Positions 39,236 through 53,800 of a stretch of 64,000 bases of DNA are shown piece after piece. Source of the DNA: Hemicordylus capensis (Eukaryota > Chordata > Lepidosauria > Squamata > Cordylidae); contig NC_069661.1 of assembly GCF_027244095.1 (NCBI RefSeq), positions 195,891,501 to 195,955,500 on the forward strand. The letters run 5' to 3'. Position 1 is the first letter of the stretch; each line of letters begins with the position of its first letter. Both the position numbers and the translations under genes were made by a program. The notes beneath the pieces are model-generated. The model was not told the DNA's origin. It was given only the letters and a program-made list of their open reading frames with translations, and ran no database searches.

Positions 39236-40786
39236 TAGGGGTGTGCATGAATGGTTTGTGCAGAACCAGTTCTCGAACTGGAGTGGTTCGGTCCATGACT
39301 GAACCGAACTAGGTCCAGTTTAGGTGAACTGGTTTGGTACGATAAGGGGTCTGGGTGGGGACGGCAAGTGAGTGAATAAGCTGATTAAGAACACAAGAAC
39401 AGCCCTGCTGGATCAGGCCCAAGGCCAATCTAGTCCAGCATCCTGTTTCACACAGTGGCCCACCAGATACCACTGGAAGCCTACAGGCATGAGTTGAGGG
39501 CATGCCCTCTCTCCTGCTGTTACTTCACTACAACTGGTACTCAGAGGCATCCTGGCTTTGAGGCTGGAGGTGGTCTATAGCCCTCCAACTAGTAGCCGTT
39601 GATAGACCTCCATGAAGTTATCCAAGCCCCTGTTAAAGCCATCCAGGTTGTTGGCTGTCATCATATTTTGTGGCAGAGAATTCCACAAGTGGATTATGTG
39701 TTGTGTGAAAAAGTACCTCCATTTGCTGGTCCTAAATTTCCTGGCAATCAATTTCATGGGATGACCCCTGATTCTAGTGTTCTGTGAGAGGGAGAAGAAT
39801 TTCTCTCTCCACTTTCTCCACACCATGCATGATTTTATAGACCTCTATCATGTCTCCCCGCAGTTGTCTTTTTTCCTAAACTAAATAGCCCCAGGCGTTG
39901 TAGCCTTGCCTCATAAGAAAGGTGCTCTAGGCCCCTGATCATCTTGGTTGCCCTCTTTTGCACCTTTTCCAGTTCTACAATGTCCTTTTTTAGATGTGGT
40001 GACCAGAATTTTACGCAGTACTCCAAGTGTGGTCGCACCATAATTTTGTATAAGGGCATTATAATATTATCAGTTTTATTTTCAACCCCCTTCCTAATGA
40101 TCCCTAGCATGGAATTGGCCTTGTTCACAGGTGCCGCACATTGAGTCGACACTTTCAATGAGCTGTCCACCACAACCCCAAGATCCCTCTCCTGGTCAGT
40201 CACCGACAGCTCAGATCTCATCAGCATATACTTGAAGTTGGGGGTTTTCATCCCAATGTGCATCACTTTACACTTGCCAACATTGAACCACAATTGCCAC
40301 TTTGTCGCCCACTCACCCAGTTTGGAGAGATCCTTTTGGAGCTCTTCACAGTTTTGGATTTCACTGGCCGGTTAGGGTTACCTGGCTACTGCGGATGCCG
40401 GTGCCGCTGCTTACTGCCACTTGCCCCCTCAGTGGCCCCAAGCAGTGTACTCCCCACTATTTTACCAAGCTGCTGCTGAGTGGGCAGCTCGGCAGAAGAT
40501 GGGGGAGTATGCTGCTTGGAACCGCAGGGAGGACAAGTGGTAGCACTAGCAGCTGTGCCGGCCAGGTAAACAGCTTACGTGTTCGCTGTCCCCGCCCGGC
40601 TGCCCCTTACCCCTGAACGGGTCCCCACCCCCTGTACCTGTAAAGGGGAATCCTCACTGGATTTTCTTTTACAAATATATCCCTTGAACTGGTTTGGCCC
40701 GGTTTGATGGTCAAACCGGATTGGAACCTGTTCTAGTGACACAGAACTGTCCAGACTGGACAAACTGGTTCCGTGCACAGCCACTT
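39236..40786. mobile_element. Foldback transposon split by a LINE insertion
   Basis: The left part (39236-39383) starts GGGGTGTGCATG with gaaccagttctcgaactgg. The right part (40358-40786) ends aaactggttccgtgcaca and is GC-rich with inverted segments (gtactccccac, gtggggagtatgc-like). Ends and style match 14447-14923. The middle is the LINE 39384-40357. Confidence 0.75.
39384..40357 (-). mobile_element. CR1/L2-group LINE 3' end, nested
   Basis: The longest frame, 39835-40293, encodes FNVGKCKVMHIGMKTP, DLGVVVDSSLKVSTQCAA and PLYKIMVRPHLEYCVKFWS, typical of the end of a CR1/L2 reverse transcriptase. It continues in 39575-39826 with LWNSLPQN. It is 5'-truncated and the least decayed of the three copies. 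Confidence 0.9.
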
Positions 40787-41773
40787 TCCCTCCTGCACTG
40801 AAGTGGATGAAGTCCCTGTGCAGCATTTTTATTTATGGAATCCTGACTCAGAGAATAGTGTTCAGGTACTTCATATACCTCCATTTTTTAAGCTAGGTGG
40901 TTTGGATCTGGTGAGTAAGGGGGAGAAACTGCTTAAGAACTCCACATGCATCACTCTTAAATCTTTACTATATTTATTTATTTGCAAAAATTCTTATACT
41001 CCACGTTTTGATTGAGAAGACACCAAGGCAGCTAGTAATATTAAAGCAATACTAAATATAACCATAATATTAAAATGAGCTTTAAAACAGATATGTTTTT
41101 TTAAAAAGTTGGATACAAATGCAAGAAATAAGACTGCAAAAAACATGCCATTCCATTTCTATATCACTTATTTCTGTAAAATTCTCAAGATATAATAAAG
41201 AGATTCTGTTTTGTTTGTTTTAAAATTCAGGTTAACACTTTGGTACAAATTATACTTCCCTGAAATTGGCATTCTTCACTTAAAACTCTACTTCAAACAA
41301 GACTCTTGCTGAATGTTCAAACCTGAAAGAGAGAGTGCAATAAGAAAACAAAAGACACAAAATGTTGATCAGTGCGTACATGCAATCAAACCAAACGCAT
41401 GCAAACTGATCTCTAAAAGCATCACGACACAGAAAGATTTCTTTCTGTGTTGCTGTCCCCAAGTGCTTATAAAGAGTTGATTCAGTCCAAAAGAGGAGTA
41501 GGTACGTCAGTTCTTGTAACTAATACTGAATCAGGTAAGGAGCTACCATGCATTACTAATAAGAGAAACCCAGCCAACATGTATGCAAGATTTCCAAAGC
41601 TCTGAAAAACTGTGTGGCAAGAAAGCTCCACTTTGTTTCTTTTTCTTTTTCCCTCCTACATCAGTTAGTTTATCAGGTTTGCAAAGACCCGTTGAAGAAC
41701 ACTAACTTTTAAAATGCCATCATAGCTAAGGGCACCAATCTGGACACTCTTCAGACTAAAAAGCTACATTGAA
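40787..41773. other. Region upstream of OTOGL
   Basis: AT-rich, with a LINE-tail-like stretch near 40970-41060. No core promoter motif stands out. The OTOGL transcription start must lie in or upstream of this region. Confidence 0.5.
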
Positions 41774-41852
41774 ATGAACATTGTGAGTAAAGTCAATTTC
41801 ATGATACCGTGGAACGTATTTTGGGTTCATTTTCTACTGTTTCTTTTAGAAG
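41774..41852 (+). CDS. OTOGL: OTOGL exon 1: start codon and signal peptide
   Basis: The ATG at 41774 has A at -3. The exon encodes [20 protein letters not shown] and then LLFLLEG, a short polar start followed by a hydrophobic core. An in-frame ATG at 41801 would give a shorter but still plausible signal peptide. Donor gtaaga starts at 41853, phase 1. No TATA box or clear promoter is visible upstream. Confidence 0.78.
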
Positions 41853-44800
41853 GTAAGACTTTTCTACTATAAACACTTTATATAAATCTGTTACTGAATT
41901 ATGCCACTGTTGGTTCATTTTTTCCTCTAAAATGCTATTTATATTATTTAGAAAAATAATACATGTTTTTCCGTCAGCTTTTGATTTTAACAGTGATGCT
42001 GTTGGAAAGATGTCTCAAAGTGCAATATTTTGTTTAAAAAAGAAGACTGCTATTCTTACTTTTGGATGACAAGTAGCTTCTTTTTTGAATAGGATATAGC
42101 TGTCCTCAGGCTTTTAAAAACTCTAAAATAAATATTTGATGGACTGATTATAGAGTATTTTTCAGCTGTTCCTGAAGTTGAATCACTCATGCTAATAACA
42201 GATACTCTGGATACTTTTGAAAATTATTTAAGGGAGTATGGTTTTCATGACTACTCCAACATAAAAAAATATAAAAATTTAATGACACATTGAAATAGAT
42301 GCCATATTGCATGGTCCAAAAAGAGTATTAAAGAATCAGTTTTGCGAAGTGAAAACTCTCATAATTAATTACAGGGATCTTGATTCTCTAAGAATTAAGT
42401 TTTAATCATTGTCAATTTGACAGTTTCAAACTGTAGTTCAAGCCAACCACCATCCGTCCAATGGCTGCAATCTTAAGCCTGCATATTTCAATGTAAATGA
42501 TTTATATCAAAGCAACTGAGCTCTGAGTAAACATGGTTTGACTTTTGCTGTGTATGCCCAACTGCTTTCAAGTGTGTAGAAGTGGGGAATTTTGAAGTCT
42601 AAAAGATAGGGCTCCATCATACATATAAAGCAAAACAAACAGCAGCTTTTACTTTCTTCTGAGAAGCATTTGTATTACTGGAAAATTTTGTCGAGCACAA
42701 CCAATCCTTGGTTTTCAAACCAAACGTTGATACATGCTTATCTTCTGAGCAGTCTATAGAGAAGGATTCAAGGTGAAGGAAATATTCATTCTGCCTGTTT
42801 TTATCTAACAGGGTCTGTTTGTGAATTCTCTCTTTTGAAAAGAACTCCACGGTGAGTTTGCATTCTCATTTGCCGATATATGATCGCACATTCAGCTTGA
42901 TGTGTAACAGTGCTCTGATTCATTGACTGTTGAAGAACTAAAAGATGTTTTTAAGCATCTGTGTGTTAAACTCTTTTTTCATTGTGTCAGCAATTCATTG
43001 CAGAGAACTAGTGGTCACCAAAAGATAGCTAAAAGGCATTTTGGTAATGAAAATATGCCTGCTTCATGACTGTATACATGTAATATATAGGATCTTTTCA
43101 TGTGTTCTTGAGGGGTAAATTGGATTTGATGTTACGTGATGGCTGAGATCAGTCCAGAAGAAAAAGAAATAAAGAAAGAATTACTAATATAGTTTAATGT
43201 TAATAAGATTTAAGTACATTAGCAATTACTGTATGTTTTATGCTGATACCAGGTATAGTAGAATTATAAATACAACATGTGGCAGTTATCGCAGTCTGGA
43301 AAGTACTCTTTGAGGAACGAAGGTAAGTTATTTTGTAGACATAAGCACAAAAGGTGTTTTTTCTCCTTTTCTTACCAAATATTTTATAAGTAGAAAAATG
43401 GGGGCCAGAGCACTGAATGTCAATTAATTAGAAATAGGTTAGGATGTTCTTGGATTTGATCAAGAAAGGAAGTGTGAAAATGTCTGATATGGGTTGGAAT
43501 CCTATTCACACTTACCTGATAGTCAGCTCCATTGAACACAGTGGAGCTTATTTCAGAGTAAAGATGCATTAGTTTGGGCTGCTGAGCAACTATTTCTGTT
43601 CAGTAGTAATTTTCCTGAATCTTCAAACTATCCACGCTGTCCCTTTTAATAGAAATTTCTGTGTGAAGTTGTTGTTGCACTAATTTGGTGGTAACTGAAT
43701 TATACTTGACCACTGGACTGCCACTGACTATGTACAAAACCTTTTGAGGTACTGTAGTTGCAGTGGAGGTAAAGCTAGTGAATTATTGTATTTCACTATT
43801 CAGAACTAAATGTGTACAATTAATTCAGTATCTGCTAAAGGTTGATTTATATTTGAAATAAGTGTGACCATGAAAAACACTTCCACTATTTCCTGCCCTT
43901 CATTATTTATCAGGAAAAGGTTTACATTTTGATATATATTTCAACACATTCATTTTGCAAAAACAGCATCCGGAGGGGGCCTGCTATATTTTGCCACATC
44001 TTGCCATGATAGAGGGCTTTCTCTGTTTGGAGCAACCCCAACAGAGAGCTTGTTGGGGACAATTGTTAATTTCAATAGTCATTTATTTGTTAAACTGCTT
44101 TTATAATTGGGGAAATGTTCAAGTCTACATATATACTCAGTGTGGGCTGGACATGTAACTCTCTGGATATAGAATAATGATGCCAGTCATTTGTTCAGTT
44201 ACTTAAATCCAGCTCCTGTCCCAAACTCTTGATTGATGATAATCAGAGACTCTCTAATGAGAATTAAACACATGCAGATTCTGCTGGTGGACTGGGTAGC
44301 AGAGCTCCCCATCCAGTTAGGGATATGTGTGGAGAATCCTTTTTCTTCCATGCTTTTATGACCTTCAGGTGAAGGTCATAAAATATAAACCACATCTTAA
44401 TTCCTGTGGTTTAAATCATTGCTTTTTTCCTATCTTCAGTAGATAAAAGTGGTAGTGGGAGACACCCTCTTCCTTTTCTTTTAAAATCTGGCATAAATTA
44501 ACCATTTTAAATGTTCATGTAAAAAAAATACATTAAAAAAACATGTAAAAATGTTTTTTACTCTTTAAGAATAATCTCTAAACAAACCACTCATGTCCAA
44601 AAACTAAAATTTGAATTGTCTTGTATTTTGACAAAGGATGAAATGAAAAGGTGCAACAAATGTGAATTTTAAAAAATAAATAAATAAAAGTTAACCCAGG
44701 AAAGGTGTCTCTGACAAAGTGAGAGAAATCAGAGATAAACACCTTTCTCATGGGAGCCTATGTATTCAGGATGCTTCAAGACCTTTGATTATACAAGATT

Positions 44801-47800
44801 CTTTTTGTTTTCTTCCAGGAACGAGTTTAATGCAATTCGTCAGAAAAGAGATCTCTTAGCAGCTGAGGTAGGTTATACCTCAAAAGAAATTAAAAAAAAA
44901 CAACCCACACACCCACACCATCAGTCTACAAAGGGAGTTTGCTATCACTACAATGAAGTCTTTGTAAAGCAGGATAGAAATGGTAATAGCAAGGCAAGAA
45001 TGAGGAGTAGTATTTTTTCTATACCTGTTTTCCTCCAATTCTCAGAATGCAAACCTACATTCAGCCATTCTTTCATTCTTCCTTTGCAAAGTGCTTCTTG
45101 AATTAATCACCCCAACAAACTAAGTGACGCACACCAAGCAGAAAAAAGGGGTCTTTCACGGTTATCTCTTTTGTGGATGCGAACAAAAAGACTAAGAATT
45201 TTGTTAGTGCTTGGCAAAAAGCACAATCATGAAACAGTAGATGAGCTTTTTTCAAGCTGTGGTGTTATTGTGACAGCTTCTGCTCTGCTCTACAACAGGT
45301 TCCCAGGACAGAGGCAGTACTTGTGAAAACGATTCCCCCTCCTCCAGTGCCTCACTTCATCTGAGATAACGAAAGGCCAGGCAGCCGGTGTCACAGTTTG
45401 AATGTGGTTATTCAATATATAGTCACCATTTCTCCAAAGTAAAAGGGCATGGGGTGGAAAGAAACCTCTAATTTATATAGTTCAACACAAGCCACGTTAT
45501 ATTGTGAATTTCCTGAGGCTGAGCTAGAAATCATGGCCTCGGGATACAATCCTGTTGATAAGTAGGACCTATTACTTTTGTCAGTTGAAAACGATAAAAT
45601 CCTGTTATAATGATAGATCTGAAGAACGTGACTTTCTTTTTTACAAAGAAAGGACTTCATGCAGGAATTAACATGCAGTTCATATGTAGCTTGTCACATA
45701 CGTCACTTGCTTTCTCTCTTTGGGTAGGACAGTATGGAGGATTGTGTCTGCTGGACCCAGCCCTCACTATCATAACATCCAGAAAGAGGGCACAGGTGTG
45801 CATATAGGCACAGGGGGCCCACATATAAGGAGCAGCTACCTCATCCTCGGCTCACTTATCTGTGCTCGCTTCCTGGATAGCAAGCAGAGCAAGTTCTTTA
45901 TAGGAACAGCCATGGCTTCTGCTTACTAGCTCCTCCTGACTTGGCATCCAAGAATCTTTGAGTGGCGAGCCAGTGGAAGCATTGTCAGCTGCTCTGTGCA
46001 ACCATCTGCTGTCCAATCCTTTACACTGCATTGCTCTGATATAACAGGTTGAAGGAGCAAGAGGCAGATCCTCCTTTCATCCACCTTTCTCTCTCTCTCT
46101 TTGGGTGGCACAACAGAGAGGATTCTGCCACACCACACAGAGGGAGAACACCAGCAATTAAGAGGAGGAAAAGATGGCCAGTCCTTGCAGGAGCAGCTGT
46201 TGTAACTATCCTCATGATTGTGTGCACACACTCTCGCTCTTTCTCAGCAGAATGGCAGAGAGGATTGCTAACTGGGCGAAGAGGCACCTTTTTAACGTGG
46301 TGATTCTCTTTATTTAGCAGGGGGAGAGTAACTGGCCCTATCCACCCCCAGCATAGTACTTCCAGTGACTGTTACTGGTGTCTATCTTGTGTTTCTTTTT
46401 AGATTGTGGGCCCTTTGGGGACAGGGAGCCATCTTATGTATGTATGTATGTATGTATGTATGTATGTATTTGGAAACCTTTGGAAACCTTTGTTGAAAAG
46501 TGGTATATAAATATTTGTTCTTGTTCTGTTCTTATTGTAATGAGGAACCGTCACTACTTTTGGATCCTTACTAGCCCTCTCCTCATCAAAGACTGAATTT
46601 GCTCACTTGTGGAATGAGCAAACACCTGAGCAAACACCCTGGTTGCTCTCAGGAGCAGCTTTTGACACCCTTCTCCTCTCTCTGAGTGAGGCAGTAGAAA
46701 GAATTGGGCTGACTGAGCCTAATTCCCATTGCTGTGTCACCGAGAAGGAAAGTGCAAGTTAGGTGAGGTAGAGGATAAGACAGCTGCTTATGCCCACTTG
46801 CATGCCTGAGCTTTTTCTGGGCACCGTAGTGTTGGGGATTGGGTCCAGTGGGCCCAATCCTTCCTGCTCCTACTTTCACAAGAGCATTTTCTAGAAACAG
46901 CAGAAAGGTAGCACAATATTAAGCATTTCTTCAGCTCAAGTATCTCTGAGACAAGAATGTTTCTACTACATTTGGCAATTCAACCAGTCTATTAAGATCA
47001 AGAAATTTGTGTATACTGATTTATGTCAACTCACAAGATCCATATCCATCAGCACTTGATAAAGAGCCATTTTGAAACAGAGGTAACTGGATCACCATAG
47101 TGTGTGGACATCTTTAGCATCAATTTCATCATAGACTATATTGCTCTGTTTTGATATATAGTCCATGGACTCTATTGTTCATATGGTCATTTCTGCTGTG
47201 GATTCTATTGTTTGTTGTTTTATATATTTGTTCTATTTATGTCCAATTGATCCATATTGAATATATTTTCCAATATAGTAATTTTCCATCATATAGTGGC
47301 TGTTGTTTTCTTTCTATTGGCTAGTTTCATGGGGAGTCTTTTTGGTTCTTTTTGTGGTACATGTATATAGATCTCAGGACGCTATCTATATATTTCTCTG
47401 GACAGTGCCACAGGGTGCAACCTTCTCCACAATAGCAGCCAGAGGGATTAAGGGTGAACAAGCTAGAGGAATCTTATTTGGTTTGCAGCACTGGCCCCAG
47501 TTCTCTCTCTGCATTGTTGTGCAACTCTGATTCCACTATTTTTGTGCTTGCTCAGTAGCACTCTTGCGCAACTCCACAAATGTTACATTCCACTATGTTC
47601 CTAACATTGCGTAATATGCCAGCTAGAGAGAAGAAATGGGCAAGGCTCAAATGAACATTCTGCCCCCAGGCCTCTGAGTCTTAAAAGGTCCTGTGTCTGA
47701 ACAAACAAACAGCTAACCAATTATCCAATGAGGAAAGAAAAATGTCTGTGTCTACAAGTTTCAGTGCAAATAATGCTATGTGTAGTTTAATAATTAATAT

Positions 47801-50800
47801 GTTGCATAGGCCTTACACACACACACACACACACACACACACTTACTTACTTTATGTGACCAAAAACAATAATGTGTAGTGGGCCTATGACTGTACTTCA
47901 TATGCATGTGTGTTGGGGCGCACCCATCCTCCAAATGGTGGACCACATCAAGGATGAAATGGCTCTACAGCAGCCCAGTGGTGGTAAAGAGTAACTTCTG
48001 CTGTAAGCTGTATGGCACATTTAATTCCAAGGGGGCAGGTTTGCTCACCCAACTCTGGGCAGGGTGTTTAATAAGTACTAAAATCCCACCCATCTCAGTG
48101 TGGCTTCTTTTCATTATCAATACTGAATTTTTGGAATATTCTATTTTACCCAAAATGCAAGATATAAAGTAGAAGAAAGTAAATCTAACACAAATGCCAA
48201 TCAATTTTCAATGTGTATTTTAGATATGATATACAATTTAAATTGTACTATATGATTTATATGAATTTCAAATAAATTTGTTATCCATATTGCTCAGCTG
48301 GTAGTTAATTTTCTTATGTTAATATGAAATAAAACTGAATTCCTAGCATACAACTTAGCTAGTCTTAGAGTAATCAAGAGCCTTGTGATTCTTGAGTGCA
48401 ATCTCAGTGAATTTAGGGTCGTTTACAGTACTTTAGTAAACAGTTGTAATCTTTTGTGCAATTATACAGAAGTATTGATTTGTTCTACTGAGTGCTTCCA
48501 GTAGGCACAAATGTTCTGCTTTTGTTTTTGTGATAGACTGCAGCAGTTTCTTCTGGGGTTCACATTCATGAGGCCTTTTCTCAGGTTCAGAATTCATCAG
48601 AAGGTTAGTACTATGGCATGACTTTTCTGTCTATTTTAAAAGATAATTAGTGAAATCCTCCATTTCTCATGTAACTGGTTACATGTTATGTAGCTATTAT
48701 TATAATAGTCCTGAGTGGCAGAAGATTGAGGGCAGACAAAACAAAGTACTTCTTCATGTAGCTCATAATTAATGTATGGAATTGACTGGCACAAGAGGTG
48801 GTGGCGGCCACTAGTCTAGAGCAGGGCTCTCTAATCTGGGGCCCATGGACTTCCTTCGGGTCCATGAAGTAGGTCCACAGTGGGCCCATTGAAAATGCAA
48901 TGTATAATTAAAGGTAGCTCCCCAAAAACATTTATAACAAAATATAGTACTGTACAGCCTTTATTTTTCTGCAATTCTAATTATACCTTCACTGTTGACA
49001 AGAAAGGCATCATCCATACTGTGTGGGAGGAGGCAATGGTAAACCCCTCCTGTATTCTACTAAAGACAACTCCAGGGCTGTGTGGTCGCCAGGAATCGAA
49101 ACCAACTCGACAGCACATGGGAACAACAGCTGGAGAACAGCAGCAAAAGAGAGTTATTTGTCTACAAGTTCTGTTTGTGGCTTTCACAGAAGCATATGAC
49201 TAGCAGTTATAATTCTGTACAGTTAGGGTCATCAGTTAAATGGGAAAAGATCCAACAAGACAAACATAGCCCAGCAACCATTGGTTGTGGTCTGTCAAGT
49301 GCTGGACAACCCAGAAAGGTTAATGAGCCCTGTGAAGGGAACCACCTCAGTAAGCCCTGTGCATACACAACTTGCTGCCATCAGGTAGAATTATTTTGAC
49401 TGGTTCTGCCACCCAGTCTCTGAAGCCTTTGTCCCTCTGCTTTACAAATAGGTAGAGAGGTAATTTAGGCAAGTAGGCATGGGGTGGGGAAAATAACTGA
49501 CAGAGACACAATTGAAACAGTTCTAAAAAGCAAGAAAAGTTTACTTGGTTCAAAATCTTCTTAGTTCCAAAACAGAGCAGTAACATAAAGTAAAATTGGG
49601 ATGGGGGGATTCAGGTTGAGCAAAAAAGCATTGAATAAGCAAGACTAAGAGCCTATGCAAACTAGACTCAGCAACAGTCTCAAAAGGAGTACAAAAGATA
49701 GCTTCTCCCAGTGCTTCCTTCTTCCCCCTGTCGTAGGCCAAGCGCCTTCACTACTACCACTTAATAGTTTTTGCCTCTCCTAGGCTGCAGTGATTCCAGC
49801 TCAGTGATTTCAAGCTCTCTGCCACTGACTGCTCCAGTCAGCTTGTTCTGCAGCCTGTTTGTTTCTTCACTGTTCCAGCTGTGTCTCTCTAAGAGCCCTT
49901 TCTTACAGTCATGTGAGTGAGCTTGCCGGTGGGTGGCCGGGAAAGTTGCAGAAGCACACCTTCTCCACAGTCAATCCTGGTGCCGGGTCTGGGCATGCAG
50001 ATCACACACCAAGACATTCTGTTGCTGCCCCAGGAAGTGTGGAGGCCAGGATGCATCTTTGTGGCCCCTGGAGATCCCACGATACACTGTGTAAGTGTGC
50101 AGTGCATTGTGGGAATCTCCCCGGTGACAGCTGGGAACCCGCTCCTGTGTCAGCATCGGTTAGAAGCAGCTGACACTGATACACAAGCAGTTAGGCCAGA
50201 TTAAGGGTGCACGTGTGCCCTTAACCTTGGCTAACTGGCGGGTTCCCTAGCAGTGTTCCCTCTAACGGGGATTCCCAGATGCTGCTGGCTACAACTCCCA
50301 GCATCCCCAGCTGCAATGGCCTTTGGCTGGGGATTATGGGAGTTGCAGTCAACAACATCTGGGAATTCCTGTTAGAGGGAACACTGCTCCCTAGGCGTGT
50401 TTGACACAGTGGCACTGCTGGGAGCCATGCAGCTCCCAGCAGTTCTCATGGGCAGCCAAATCTGGGCTTAGCTGCTTGTGAGAACAGCGTCTAGGTCTTA
50501 CTCCTAGTCAGTGCTTATTCCAACTTTAACTCTTTCTCCTCTTTCTGCTGCAGCGAAGCCTCCTTTTATTCTCTTTTTCCCATTGAATTTTTTAAACAAG
50601 CCAATTAAAACAAACACTTTTTAAAACATAGCCAAACAAATCAAAACCTCTCTTCCTTCCAAAAATTAAACAGTAAAACTCTTTTTCCTCCCAAACTAAA
50701 CTGTAGAAGAGGAGCTGTGAACAGAGGTGCACCTAGGAAATTTCAACTAGAAGCCTGGACCTAAAGGCCTTCAGAGCCCCCTCCCCCGCAAGCTAAGCAT

Positions 50801-53800
50801 CATTTTTTAACATGTAGGTTCTTAAGGGCACAAACCACACAAACCAGGACAGACTAAAGAGGAGTTGGGGAGCCCCAGGGGGTGTGGAGGCCCTGAACTT
50901 CAGCCCCAAAGTCCAGGGGTAAGAACACCTCTGGCTGTGAACCTTTGACCCTGCCCAACTTCTTAATTCATAACATAGGGTGCCAGCAGCTACATATACA
51001 AAAATCGGAAAGACACAAAGAGGAGGTAAAGGCCTCATTCCTTCACAAGCTCTTATTGGCTGCCATGTATGGCTAATGGCCTGTGTTTAGTAGATCACAA
51101 GTAGTGCACAAGTGGTGCCAGAACTTAGTGCAAACTGGTGACCTTCCAATTTGATGAAAAGGATTTTGGGTTGGTGTTTTTGTTAGCGCTCTCTAAAGGT
51201 GTGAATAAACCCAAGAGAACTATTTTCACTCATTGTTTTCCGTAAGAAGGCTGGGTGCAGTTTTCATTAACACGGATAAAGTTTGATCCAAAGTGTTTAT
51301 ATTAATACAATCCGGTGTTAGCAGCTGGCTGTTTTTGCCATGTAGGTTCTTGCCCTCAAGAATGTCTTAATGGAGCAGTTTGCACAGAGGCAGGAATATG
51401 TGACTGTGAGACATTCCAGGCACAAGGAGAACGATGCCAAACCGGTAAGTTTGAGTAATAGGCTAAGAACCTGAATTCTGCATTAAGGTAAGATGTTGAA
51501 AACCTACTCTGTTAAAATAATAAACATGATACTTTTGCAATTTAATATTTTATTTAATTTAATATTCTAACCCAATTTTGGGGCTTTTAATCACTGTAAT
51601 TGTTTAAGTGTTGTTTTAAAATGTTTTAAAATTGTTAATTGTTGTTATATTGTTATAATTTGTTTTAGCTCTTTACTGTTTTAGTGGTTTGTTTTAATTG
51701 TAAACCGCCCTGAGTTTGGAAGGGCGGTATATAAATCAAACAATCAAACAAACAAACAAATAAATAAAATTTGCTCCCAATAAAACTGTATGTTTTAATA
51801 GGATTATATGGTGGTTCAATCTGTGCTTTTGTCTGGAATATGGCAATGTAGAGTTGCATTCTGCTGCAGCTTTTCCTGCAAATTAGACCCATGTTTAATT
51901 AAATTTACTTTTTGAGTCTTCATATGGCAATGCTAAAAGTTGCTCTCATGCTATAAGTCTCATTAAAATTAATGAGCAAGCAAGTGCACTTGGGGTAAAT
52001 TTCAAAAGGGATGAGGTTTCTTTCCCTTTAAGAATGTGGGCAACATGCAACACATGCACCATTTTTGTATTGGGAGAAATTGTATCTGTGGTAGTTCTCT
52101 CCATCTAGTTTTTGCTTCCTCTTCCATCTTGAATCCATGTTATTTGAGTATATTAATGATCAGCATGTAAGTAAAGTAAATCCACATACCTAGAACTTTT
52201 TTGGATGATTTTTTTCCTTTCTCCTCAATAGCTCTCCCTTCCAAACTCCTTTAAAACTGAACAGTGAGTTGCCTCTTTGTGAACAATTACTATTGGAGAA
52301 AAAACTCATGCTATGTTTGTAGTTCCCTAACTTGTATATCAATTATTTTTTCATATGATGAGACTTATATCCTGGCCTGGATTTCCAGAAAATCTCTTGG
52401 AACATCTCTGCATATCATTTGGATTCTTAATTTGACATTTTAATGAAGTTATTTAATGAATATATTTGTAAAAGGCAATGTTGCATTTACCATGTCAGCT
52501 TCTGTTGCTGTGCTTGCAAACCAATCCTTTACTTTCTCTAGTTCCAAATGTTGGCAAAGATAGAGATGGAATTTGCAAATCATGGGGACAGCATCACTTT
52601 GAAACATTTGATGGCATCTACTATTACTTCCCAGGAAATTGTTCTTACATTTTTGTGAAAGACTGCAGTGATCCAGAGCCTCAGTACACAGTGTGGGTAA
52701 GACTGGGATTTGGCTCAAGTAGGTAATAAAAACAGCATTGAAAAAAGTGCACCTTCTTTCCATTTCTTGCAACAGGCTTCTCTGTAATTGCTCCACGCAG
52801 ATCCTAACTCAGCTGTTGTAGATGTTATCGAATGGAGAGAGAAGCATATGTGTCTCTGTGTTCCCTTACCTGGCCTGTACATATTGTTCAGGCTTGTGAG
52901 GTCAAGTACACATTAGTTTTTATGATGCCATCCATTGGCCAATTCAAAATTAATTACTTTGGACCTGAGACCAAAAAGAATTCCTCACCTCTGTTTTGTG
53001 TGGGTTAATCAAATGTGACAATTTCCTGTACCATGTAATATACAGCACTTGTACTTTCCCTTCTCCCTCCCATTGTTGCAAGAAATGTAGCTGTCCTCTT
53101 ATGCAGACCACAGAATAAAAAAAGAGAATAGCTTTTTATTGCACCTGTCTATGGGTGCAACTAGACCTGATATCAGCAGTCTCAATTTGTGTCCTGCCAA
53201 ATCCATAAGAGAACGGGGCAATGGGGTCTGAGTGACTGGAAATGCGGCTTTGCAGATAGGCAAGGCCATTCTAACCTCTCTGCATTGCTACTGTAATGTT
53301 GTCCTCTTCTTGCTCACAAAACAGTTTGCTGCATCCAAAATCATTATTTTGCTGGTGCCGCAAGTTTTAAGACTGAATTGCAAAGCTGAATTTAAATGTC
53401 ATATTTTATAGTGACTTTGAGTTGGCAGCATTAGAGTTATGGGCCAAGAACTCTGGGGGGAAATGTGACAGAGGGAAACCTTTCATGCTATATGTTGTGT
53501 TTGGTTACAGATGCCCCACTACAAAATGCATATGTATCTCATCCATTGTGAAGGCTATGTACTGTGAGTCACTTCATCTGATAAAATACTCCTAAGTGGG
53601 GACTAATTCTTTCCCAGTCTATACTTGTAAAGAGAATAGTAGAGATTTGCATACATACACCTTTCGTAACTGACATCAAGTATATGTATTTTGCATTTTG
53701 ATATTGTGCTGGGATATGAAAAAAAGAGTGAAAAGATGCTCTGAGTGTTTCCAGTTCCAGTTCACCTCCACAGGAAAATAAGATGAACAGGTGTACACAA

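Larger units (their letters stand above)
42852..48536 (+). other. OTOGL: OTOGL introns 2 and 3
   Basis: AT-rich intronic sequence. An old dispersed repeat lies near 43497-43580 (aatcctattcacacttacct). A candidate exon at 43251-43320 was rejected because every frame stops or breaks phase. Confidence 0.6.

Noticed and set aside
43251-43320. Possible OTOGL exon between a ccag acceptor and a gtaagt donor
   Set aside because: Every reading frame contains a stop or breaks phase. Exons 2 and 3 join directly in phase without it.
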